Assembly (NCBI GenBank): GCA_019245555.1
Contig: JAFARH010000421.1
Span: forward strand, 1-7,732
Source: Betaproteobacteria bacterium
GTDB lineage: Bacteria > Pseudomonadota > Gammaproteobacteria > Burkholderiales > SG8-39
Length of the DNA: 7,732 nucleotides
Direction: 5' to 3'
Made by a program: the position numbers and the translations under genes. Below, one piece after another: positions 1 to 4,595 of the stretch. Below the pieces are notes generated by a model. That model saw nothing but the letters and a program-made list of their open reading frames with translations. It was not told the DNA's origin and made no database searches. The first letter of the stretch is position 1. Each line of letters begins with the position of its first letter.

Positions 1-718
1 AGTCGTGGATCGTGAGGTAGTCCTCGCGCTTCTCGGCGATCGAGCGGGAGTAGATGTGCTCGAAGGTGTAGTCGCTCGTGTATGGCGCCTTGTCTGCAAA
101 GCGACCGAGCGTGATGTACATCCGATCGGGCGAGAACACGGTGCCATCGACGAAGTCATGCGCGCCTGCGCGCAGATACTGGCCGAGCTCGTCGAAATAT
201 TTTCCCGGCGACGCGAAACCGACGTGCTGCAGATGCACGTACGGCTTCACGCGCACCGCTTTTGCCCTTACGCGGAGCGCATACCCCAACGTGCCATAGG
301 AGTTCGGAAAGCCGAAGAAGAGATCGGAGTGCTCATTGGTCGCCGTGCATGTGACGACGCGCCCATCGCCGAGGAGAACGTCCAGCTCGAGCATGGTGTC
401 GTGCACGAGACCGTAGCGATGCGAGGAGGACTCGATGCCGACGCCAGCGACTGCGCCGCCCAGGGTGATGGTCTTCAATTGCGGCACTACAGCCGGCATG
501 ACGCCATGCGCGAGGCATTCGCGCGTCAGGTCTTCGTACGTGATCATGCCCTCGGTGTCGACCCAGCTGGCCTGCGCGTCGACCGCGAGCACCTCGTTAA
601 AACCGCGCACATCGAGCCGGCGTCGCGCCGCGCTGGCGCGATCGCGAAATAGGTTCGAGGTGTCTTTCGCGAGGCCGACCGGCCCCGCGCCGCTGCTAAG
701 CTGCGCGGCTAGGAGTTC
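1..718 (-). CDS. DHCR24-like FAD-binding oxidoreductase, N-terminal part, cut by window edge, start codon missing
   Basis: About 239 residues can be read before the left edge cuts the gene. Seen: the segment KDTSNLFRDR near residue 18, then PQLKTITLGGAVAGVGIESS followed by SHRYGL, and further on LELDVLLGDGRVV and SDLFFGFPNSYGTLGY. These match the FAD-binding PCMH-type domain of the plant/animal DHCR24 (Diminuto) family, whose GIESSSHKYGL and SDLFYAVPWSCGTLG stretches are nearly the same. In bacteria such proteins pair with CFA-synthase-like methyltransferases: BfaA/TmsA is thought to reduce a 10-methylene fatty acyl chain, and UfaD acts in furan fatty acid synthesis. The gene follows the methyltransferase on the same strand. 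The frame is open from 772, just after a TGA, but holds no ATG, GTG or TTG before GTG at 592, which lies downstream of the conserved TSNLFR segment. Coordinates therefore begin at a likely homology edge, not a start codon. The family call is firm; the substrate is inferred. Confidence 0.82.
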
Positions 719-1952
719 TTTTTTCCGGGAGTGCGACTTCTGGGGGTTGTTGTTCGTAGAGGAAGCTCCGGCTCAGCGGGTAGCTCTTCATCGAGACATT
801 ACCCTTCGAGAACACGATCTGGAAGAGATGCGTGCGCCCGGTCGGGGCGCGGAACATCTCGGCGCAGCCGTAGAGATAGACGCGCCAGATGCGGCGGAAG
901 CGCTCGTCGAACCTCGACGGATCGAGCGCACGGATCTTGTCCCAGTTGCGGTCGAAGCGCTCGGCCCAGGCGTCGAGCGTTAGCGCATAGTGCCGGCGCA
1001 GGTTCTCGACGTCGATGATCTCGAGGCCCGCCTTCTCCATGTGGACGATCACGTCGGCGAGGCTCGGGATCCAGCCGCCGGGGAAGACGTACTTGCGGAT
1101 GAAGTATTCGGTCTCGAAGTAGCCGACGTGGCCGATGAAGTGGATCAGCCCGAGTCCGCCGGGCTTGAGCGAGCGAGCATGCGCCTGGATGAGATCCACC
1201 AGACCGTCGCGACCGGCATGCTCGAGGCAGCCGATCGAGACCACCTTGTCGTACTGGCGATCCATGCTGCGGAAGTCGCCCTCGACCGCGGTCGTCTGCT
1301 TCAGGCGCTTGAATTCGATCTGGCGCCGCGCGTGCTCGACCTGTGAGCGGGTGGTGTTGTAGCCGGTGACCTTTACGCCCCAGCGCTCCTCCGCATACAT
1401 GAGGAAGCCGCCGAAGCCGCTGCCGATGTCGACGACGTCGTCGCCGGGCTTGAGCAGGATCTTGGCGCCAACGTGATCGAGCTTGTTGCGTTGCGCTTCC
1501 TCCAGTGTGCGCGTGCCTTCCTTCCAGTAGGCGCACGTGTAGAGCATCAGGGGATCGTCGAGCCAGAAGCGGTAGAACTCCGGGCCGAGCGCGTAGTGAA
1601 ACTCGGCGTTCTTCTTCGCCCGCATCCAGCTCGTGTTGGCGTGCAGGAACTCGTGGAAGTTGTTCCGCATCGTCACGAGGAACTTCGGCACATCGGCGCC
1701 GGCCATGCCTGCGGCGAGCGCACGGGCAAGGCTGCCTTGGAGATCCACTTCGCCGGCGAAATAGGCCTCGAGCAACCCGACGTGGCCGAAGGCCGCGATG
1801 CGCCAATACGCGCGGCGCTTGCGGAAGATGAGCGTGAACTCGGGGTCGCCCTTGCCGATGCGTACTTCGATGCCGTCAGTGAGCCGCAGGGCGAACGGGA
1901 TGCCGGAGCGCTCGCCCATTCGGCGGAAGGTCCTGTCTACGACGGTAAGCAC
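696..1952 (-). CDS. CFA-synthase-type SAM-dependent fatty acyl methyltransferase
   Basis: This 418-residue protein transfers a methyl or methylene group from S-adenosylmethionine to the double bond of an unsaturated acyl chain in membrane phospholipid. Seen: an N-terminal substrate domain (about 1-130), then YTCAYWKEG with Cys140, the SAM-binding loop VDIGSGFGG at 174-182, CLEHAG with Glu244, IHFIG with His271, and RHYALTLDAW with Tyr322. Cys, Glu, His and Tyr occupy the positions of the bicarbonate-binding active site of E. coli Cfa. After the SAM loop the protein has GYNTTRSQ, where ordinary CFA synthases usually have a GVTLS-type sequence. Together with the DHCR24-like partner this favours the BfaB/TmsB (10-methyl fatty acid) or UfaM (furan fatty acid) branch over plain cyclopropane synthesis. 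The start taken is GTG at 1952, which gives the family-typical MLTVVDRTFRR beginning; ATG at 1919 is an alternative. No clear ribosome site precedes the GTG, and a short open frame lies just upstream. Confidence 0.9.
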   Translation of the reverse strand: MLTVVDRTFRRMGERSGIPFALRLTDGIEVRIGKGDPEFTLIFRKRRAYWRIAAFGHVGLLEAYFAGEVDLQGSLARALAAGMAGADVPKFLVTMRNNFHEFLHANTSWMRAKKNAEFHYALGPEFYRFWLDDPLMLYTCAYWKEGTRTLEEAQRNKLDHVGAKILLKPGDDVVDIGSGFGGFLMYAEERWGVKVTGYNTTRSQVEHARRQIEFKRLKQTTAVEGDFRSMDRQYDKVVSIGCLEHAGRDGLVDLIQAHARSLKPGGLGLIHFIGHVGYFETEYFIRKYVFPGGWIPSLADVIVHMEKAGLEIIDVENLRRHYALTLDAWAERFDRNWDKIRALDPSRFDERFRRIWRVYLYGCAEMFRAPTGRTHLFQIVFSKGNVSMKSYPLSRSFLYEQQPPEVALPEKRTPSRAA

Positions 1953-1965
1953 AACGCGGCCGATT

Positions 1966-2013
1966 CTACAGGTGGTCTCGATAGAACTCGTTACACAAGT
2001 TTGCTAGTGTCAT
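1966..2013 (-). CDS. Possible 15-residue leader peptide (uORF) before the methyltransferase
   Basis: An ATG at 2013 is preceded by GGAGG five bases upstream, the only strong ribosome site ahead of the methyltransferase. It opens the frame MTLANLCNEFYRDHL, which stops at TAG 13 bases before the GTG start of the methyltransferase. The two frames differ by one base. It may be a leader peptide that couples translation into the next gene, a remnant of a longer N-terminus broken by an indel, or chance. The peptide matches no family I know. Confidence 0.35.
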   Translation of the reverse strand: MTLANLCNEFYRDHL

Positions 2014-2018
2014 AAAAG
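1991..2018 (+). promoter_or_regulatory. Weak sigma70-like promoter for the DUF2934 gene
   Basis: TTACAC (1991-1996) and TAAAAG (2013-2018) are separated by 16 bases, each matching four of six consensus positions. They lie 26 bases before the DUF2934 start codon in an AT-richer patch between divergent genes. The prediction rests on spacing and sequence only. Confidence 0.3.
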
Positions 2019-2044
2019 CCTCCGGCAATTGACGAGGAATGCAC

Positions 2045-2320
2045 ATGGCAAAAGGAAAACCCACCAGCAGTACAGGAAAGAAACCACTACAAGCACAGCG
2101 CCCAAGTAAGGCCGCGCCTGACACTGCATCGCTACGTCCGGCGGACGGCAAGGCGAGCGGCAATACTGGCGTGAAGCTTTCGCCCGAAGAGGTCTACCGG
2201 CTGATCCAGGAGTCGGCGTACTTCAAAGCGAAGGAGCGTGGCTTCGCGCCCGGGCATGAAGTCCAGGACTGGATCGAGGCCGAAGCCGAAGTCCGACGGC
2301 GGCTGGACAGCCGCGCCTAG
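2045..2320 (+). CDS. DUF2934 family small protein
   Basis: A 91-residue soluble protein of unknown function. Residues 1-45 are Lys/Ser/Thr/Ala-rich and probably disordered. Residues 46-88 hold the DUF2934 core: an LSPEEVYRLIQESAYFKAKERG segment followed by DWIEAEAEVRRRL, matching the family's pattern of Tyr-Phe, Lys-Arg-Gly and Trp-x-Glu-Ala-Glu. The family is common in proteobacteria, often beside stress genes, and has no established activity. ATG at 2045 is preferred because GAGGA lies about seven bases upstream; an in-frame ATG at 2039 overlaps that ribosome site. The gene is divergent from the methyltransferase, and the Usp/HPF cluster follows it on the same strand. Confident as a gene and family member; no function is claimed. 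Confidence 0.85.
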   Translation: MAKGKPTSSTGKKPLQAQRPSKAAPDTASLRPADGKASGNTGVKLSPEEVYRLIQESAYFKAKERGFAPGHEVQDWIEAEAEVRRRLDSRA

Positions 2321-2323
2321 AGG

Positions 2324-2337
2324 TTGATCCCGGTCAA
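2324..2337 (+). promoter_or_regulatory. Near-consensus Fnr/Anr box upstream of the small-Cys/HPF/Usp genes
   Basis: TTGAT CCCG GTCAA matches the Fnr consensus TTGAT-N4-ATCAA at nine of ten specified bases; the single mismatch is G for A at the start of the second half-site. It starts just after the DUF2934 stop codon, and its centre lies 40.5 bases before the ATG at 2371. No good -10 hexamer was seen at the expected distance, so activity is uncertain. A perfect box 1.37 kb further on supports the idea of a local Fnr regulon. Confidence 0.5.
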
Positions 2338-2370
2338 AGCGGTCGCCGGCCGCTCAGGCAGGCTGGGGAT

Positions 2371-2565
2371 ATGTTTCGTCCCCTTTCTGAAGAGCATTTG
2401 ATCGACGAAGGCCGGGTGTACTGCCCGGTGCGTAAGCGCGATGTCGAGCTCGACCTCTGCGCTGGCTGCCGTTGGACCACAGGCATCGACCTCAAAGTGA
2501 ATGCACCGGTCGTGCGCTGCCGGCCGGAGTCGAGTCCGGTATGGATGATGCGTCCCTGGCTGTGA
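2371..2565 (+). CDS. Small four-cysteine hypothetical protein
   Basis: A 64-residue protein without signal peptide or membrane segment. Cysteines fall at 18 (VYCPVRKRDV), 30 and 33 (DLCAGC) and 50 (VVRCRP). The spacing C-x11-C-x2-C-x16-C resembles a small zinc-ribbon-like or metal-binding fold, but I recognise no named family. Similar CP...C-x2-C small proteins occur near universal stress genes in betaproteobacteria, as far as I recall. The ATG follows GGGGAT with very short spacing, so the ribosome site is poor. It is the first gene after the Fnr-like box and is followed by the hibernation and Usp genes on the same strand. Real gene likely; metal binding is only inferred. Confidence 0.6.
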   Translation: MFRPLSEEHLIDEGRVYCPVRKRDVELDLCAGCRWTTGIDLKVNAPVVRCRPESSPVWMMRPWL

Positions 2566-2623
2566 GCCGCAGGCTCTGGCGGCGTGTGGTCGCAATCGGC
2601 GTGGTCGCGCTGGCGCACTCATC

Positions 2624-2716
2624 ATGTGGCTTTCACCCGATCAATTGATCGGCGCGGTTACGCTCATGGCCGGGATCGCCCTCGAAGTACTCGGCATACA
2701 CCTGGAGCATGCCTAG
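2624..2716 (+). CDS. Possible 30-residue single-span membrane peptide
   Basis: The open frame reads MWLSPDQLIGAVTLMAGIAL followed by EVLGIHLEHA. Residues 8-25 form one hydrophobic helix with no charged residue before Glu21, as expected of a tiny inner-membrane protein. It ends four bases before the GTG of the hibernation-factor gene and fills an otherwise empty 154-base gap. No Shine-Dalgarno sequence was seen before its ATG, so it could be chance. Confidence 0.35.
   Translation: MWLSPDQLIGAVTLMAGIALEVLGIHLEHA
2637..2652. repeat. 16-bp perfect palindrome CCGATCAATTGATCGG
   Basis: The two eight-base halves are exact reverse complements with no central gap. It lies inside the possible 30-residue peptide frame, about 68 bases before the hibernation-factor gene. 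It contains ATCAA and TTGAT in the reverse of the Fnr order, so it is not an Fnr box. It may be a regulator site or chance. Confidence 0.4.
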
Positions 2717-2719
2717 ACC

Positions 2720-3040
2720 GTGTTCCTGCCGCTGCAGATCACGCTGCGAAACGTTCCCCGCTCCGATGAGCTGGACCAGATCATTCGCCAGCACGCCGAG
2801 CGGCTGCAGCACTTCGATCAACGCCTCGTGAGCTGTCGCGTGGTTGTCGAACGCGTCGGCCATCAGACACCGCAGTTCACCGTGCGGATCGACCTCAAGA
2901 CGCCCGGCAGCGAGATCGCCGTCGATCGGCAGCACAACGACGACGTGCACGCTGCTATCCGCGACGGATTCGACGCCGCGCGTCGGCAGCTCGAGGACAG
3001 GGTCCGGCTCCGCCGTGGCGACGTCAAAGCGCATCCGTAG
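2720..3040 (+). CDS. HPF/RaiA-family ribosome-associated protein (sigma-54 modulation/S30EA type)
   Basis: A 106-residue protein of the hibernation-promoting-factor family, whose members bind the 30S decoding region and stall idle ribosomes in stationary or stressed cells. Seen: an N-terminal strand LPLQITLRNVPRSDELDQII, then SCRVVVER (38-45), FTVRIDLKTPGSEIAV (53-68), and the helix DDVHAAIRDGFDAARRQLED (74-93), giving the beta-alpha-beta-beta-beta-alpha order of the fold, with a basic tail RGDVKAHP. The long C-terminal dimerisation domain of long-form HPF is absent, as in short forms. The start taken is GTG at 2720, which fits the family-typical MxxPLQITxRN opening; a GGAG lies rather far upstream. 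The UspA-like gene begins inside its last codons, so the two are probably made together. The Fnr-like box at 2324 may control the set. Whether it hibernates 70S monomers or forms 100S dimers cannot be told. Confidence 0.85.
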   Translation: MFLPLQITLRNVPRSDELDQIIRQHAERLQHFDQRLVSCRVVVERVGHQTPQFTVRIDLKTPGSEIAVDRQHNDDVHAAIRDGFDAARRQLEDRVRLRRGDVKAHP

Positions 3041-3476
3041 CATCCTCGTCTCGACCGACGGCTCGGGTCGCGCCGGCAAGGGAATCCGTGAAGGCGTGCG
3101 CCTCGCCCGAGCGCTGCGCGCGAAGGTGATCGGCGTCTACGTGATTTCACCCTCGCCCGCCGCCTATGGCGAGCACGCGCATTACTACCAGGCGGGCCTG
3201 ACGCCCGCGGACTACCGCAGATACACGCGGCACGCCGCCTCGAAGGCGCTGGATGTGCTGGAAAGCGCCGCAAAGAAGGCCGGAGTTCGTTGTGCCACGC
3301 GCTTCGTAACTGACGAGAAACCGTGGCACGGCATACTGCGGGCGGCACGCGCCACGCGGGCCGACTTGATCGTGATGGCCTCGCATGGCCGTGGCGCGAT
3401 CAGCACGCTACTTCTCGGAAGCGAAACGAGCCGCGTACTCGCGCAGTCGAAGATTCCGGTGCTCGTCGCCCGATAG
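3015..3476 (+). CDS. Universal stress protein, UspA family (first copy)
   Basis: A 153-residue single Usp domain. Seen: strand RSILVSTDGS with Asp15 at the nucleotide-binding position, then LIVMASHGRGAISTLLLGSE at 118-137, the G-x2-G-x9-G(S/T) ATP loop in which the first Gly is Ala122, a frequent variant. It ends in the usual strand KIPVLVAR. A tyrosine/histidine-rich insert (about 52-72, with HAHYYQ and DYRRYTRH) makes it longer between strands than the other Usp here. The start taken is GTG at 3015, which leaves a 26-base overlap with the HPF-family gene; the open frame runs further upstream but in the shadow of that gene. The overlap points to translational coupling. Usp proteins aid survival under starvation, oxidative stress or low oxygen. 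The family is certain, the exact start less so. Confidence 0.85.
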   Translation: MATSKRIRSILVSTDGSGRAGKGIREGVRLARALRAKVIGVYVISPSPAAYGEHAHYYQAGLTPADYRRYTRHAASKALDVLESAAKKAGVRCATRFVTDEKPWHGILRAARATRADLIVMASHGRGAISTLLLGSETSRVLAQSKIPVLVAR

Positions 3477-3486
3477 CAGCGAAGGC

Positions 3487-3663
3487 TTAGCGGTAACCGG
3501 TCTTCTGCGGCGGCTGAGCAAGGGACACGCCGAGGGCCGCAGCGAAGCTTGCGGCGAGGATTCCCGCGCCCATCCATAAACCGGGCTGTGCGATGCCGAT
3601 GATGATTGCCGCGCCCGTCAATACGGCACCTATCCGCAGGAGCGCATTAGTGAGAGGTTTCAT
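3487..3663 (-). CDS. Small two-helix membrane protein, hypothetical
   Basis: A 58-residue protein on the opposite strand to the two uspA genes that flank it. Seen: a basic N-terminus (MKPLTNALLR), a hydrophobic helix at about 11-26, a short QPGLW turn, a second hydrophobic helix at about 29-49, and a polar tail ending QPPQKTGYR. This predicts a helical hairpin in the inner membrane. No family is recognised. The ATG at 3663 has no Shine-Dalgarno sequence, and a perfect Fnr box lies 34 bases upstream in the divergent gap. Its stop is 10 bases from that of the first Usp gene, so the two converge. The well-formed membrane pattern supports a real gene. Confidence 0.55.
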   Translation of the reverse strand: MKPLTNALLRIGAVLTGAAIIIGIAQPGLWMGAGILAASFAAALGVSLAQPPQKTGYR

Positions 3664-3697
3664 GCATATGAGTGTGTCCCACACCGCGTGCCGGTTG

Positions 3698-3711
3698 TTG
3701 ATATCGATCAA
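3698..3711 (+). promoter_or_regulatory. Perfect Fnr/Anr box between divergent genes
   Basis: TTGAT ATCG ATCAA fits the Fnr/Anr consensus TTGAT-N4-ATCAA at all ten specified bases. It lies between the small membrane protein (leftward) and the second uspA (rightward). If it acts at the usual -41.5 position for uspA, transcription would start near 3746, leaving a 24-base leader that contains the ribosome site. GAAGAT at 3734-3739 is a weak candidate -10, matching three of six. The same centre is 41.5 bases from the leftward ATG. Fnr-type regulators activate uspA-like and cbb3 oxidase genes under oxygen limitation in proteobacteria. The box itself is seen; its function is inferred. Confidence 0.75.
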
Positions 3712-3758
3712 TTGACGGGCTGGTGCCGTGCATGAAGATTGAGCCATAGTCGAAGCTG

Positions 3759-3766
3759 AAGGAGGT
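3759..3766 (+). promoter_or_regulatory. Perfect Shine-Dalgarno site of the second uspA
   Basis: AAGGAGGT lies three bases before the ATG at 3770 and is fully complementary to the 16S rRNA tail. It fixes the start codon and predicts strong translation. It is the strongest ribosome site in the window, where most genes have weak ones or overlap their neighbour. Confidence 0.85.
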
Positions 3767-3769
3767 TCC

Positions 3770-4222
3770 ATGGGCTACAAGCGGATTCTGGTTCCAGTGG
3801 ATGGCAGCGCGACCTCGAAAGCGGGGCTGCGCGAGGCGATCAACCTCGCCAAGGGGCAAGGCGCGCAACTGCAGCTCGTGCACGTCGCCGACCAGCACTA
3901 CATCGCGCTAATGGGCATGGAGTCGTCGGCAGCAGGTATGGCCGAAATGATGGCAGGCGTGAAGCGCGCAGGCCACGACATCCTGAGGAGCGCTAAGGCT
4001 GCGGCCGACAAGGCCGGCGTCAAGGCGAGCTCGGTACTGCTCGAGACGCTCACCGGCCCGGCGGCCGACGTCATCGTCAAGCAGGCGAAGAAGTCGGGTG
4101 CCGATCTCATCGTCCTCGGCACGCACGGACGCCGCGGTGTTCGGCGCCTCGTGATGGGTAGCGATGCTGAGCAGGTGGTGCGCAACGCGCCGGTGCCGGT
4201 GATGCTGGTCCGCGCTACCTAA
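3770..4222 (+). CDS. Universal stress protein, UspA family (second copy)
   Basis: A 150-residue Usp domain with the complete ATP-binding signature. Seen: first strand KRILVPVDGS with Asp11, then ADLIVLGTHGRRGVRRLVMG at 111-130 followed by SDAE, giving G117-x2-G120-x9-G130-S131, and a final strand VPVMLVR. A methionine-rich stretch (LMGMESSAAGMAEMMAGV, 47-64) sits in the loop after the second strand. The intact loop predicts nucleotide binding and a homodimer in the cytoplasm. The start is secured by a perfect ribosome site, and the perfect Fnr box at 3698-3711 lies at a distance suited to class II activation, so induction on oxygen limitation is likely. It differs in sequence from the first Usp and is not a recent tandem duplicate. 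Confidence 0.93.
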   Translation: MGYKRILVPVDGSATSKAGLREAINLAKGQGAQLQLVHVADQHYIALMGMESSAAGMAEMMAGVKRAGHDILRSAKAAADKAGVKASSVLLETLTGPAADVIVKQAKKSGADLIVLGTHGRRGVRRLVMGSDAEQVVRNAPVPVMLVRAT

Positions 4223-4229
4223 GTCCGAC

Positions 4230-4246
4230 CGGACCATCCTGGTCCG
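4230..4246 (+). other. 7-bp hairpin after the second uspA
   Basis: CGGACCA and TGGTCCG pair perfectly around a three-base TCC loop, starting eight bases after the uspA stop. No T-run follows, so it is not a standard intrinsic terminator. It could protect the mRNA 3' end or act as a weak pause site. Confidence 0.4.
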
Positions 4247-4292
4247 CTGCGAATCTTGCTTATTGCAGGAACAAACTCACGTTTCGCGCGAC

Positions 4293-4589
4293 ATGAAGAT
4301 TTGCGTACACAGCAACCGGGGACCTCGAGGCGAGGAGACCCCCTGCGCCTTTTATCTAGGCGGCCGGCGATTGCCGGTCCTTGCCGTGCTCGCGCGCTGG
4401 AACGATGCGACCCACGCCTTCTTCGAGGTGATGGTGGACGACGGCCGGCGGTTCGTCCTCAGCTTGCAGCCCGGCACGCGGAGCTGGGAGCTCGCGGCGG
4501 TCTTCGGCGCGGCAGCGCCGAAGAAGCCGGCAGCGAAGCCTGTAACTCCTTCCACGCCGCGTAAGTTTTTCTCCCTGCTCACCAAGTAG
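4293..4589 (+). CDS. 98-residue hypothetical protein
   Basis: Soluble protein of unknown function. Seen: N-terminal MKICVHSNRGPRGEETPCAF, a central region rich in beta-type residues with RRLPVLAVLARW, FFEVMVDDGRRFVL and TRSWELAAVFG (about 25-71), and a low-complexity Ala/Pro/Lys tail from 73 ending KFFSLLTK. The core looks like a compact single beta domain; the tail is probably a flexible extension. I know no named family, though similar short proteins with RRLPVL and DGRRFVL motifs seem to recur in betaproteobacteria. ATG at 4293 is the first good start but has no clear ribosome site; TTG at 4263 in the same frame is an alternative that adds ten residues. It follows uspA after a hairpin and converges with the cbb3 operon, with six bases between the stops. 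Confidence 0.65.
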   Translation: MKICVHSNRGPRGEETPCAFYLGGRRLPVLAVLARWNDATHAFFEVMVDDGRRFVLSLQPGTRSWELAAVFGAAAPKKPAAKPVTPSTPRKFFSLLTK

Positions 4590-4595
4590 CCGGGG

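Noticed and set aside
5..652. Long open frame on the plus strand, 215 codons
   Set aside because: It lies antisense to the DHCR24-like gene, whose minus-strand translation shows clear family motifs; the plus-strand product has none.
719..725. Classical A-AAA-AAG -1 ribosomal slippery site
   Set aside because: The seven bases match, but the reading frame of the methyltransferase is not the one required, and a +1 change, not -1, is needed to reach the oxidoreductase; kept only as a possible indel or slippage site.
799..1806. 335-codon minus-strand open frame overlapping the methyltransferase
   Set aside because: Arg/His/Pro-rich, typical of an out-of-frame reading of a GC-rich gene; the overlapping frame holds all the catalytic motifs.
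2562..2648. 28-codon frame starting GTG at the stop of the small Cys protein (GTGA overlap), ending ALAHSSCGFHPIN
   Set aside because: It resembles a short signal or lipoprotein sequence, but it ends after 28 residues, has no ribosome site and competes with the 30-residue frame; not strong enough to call.
3015..4222. Tandem duplication of uspA
   Set aside because: The two Usp proteins share only the family motifs, differ in the ATP-loop first residue and in the insert region, and are separated by an opposite-strand gene, so a recent duplication is unlikely.
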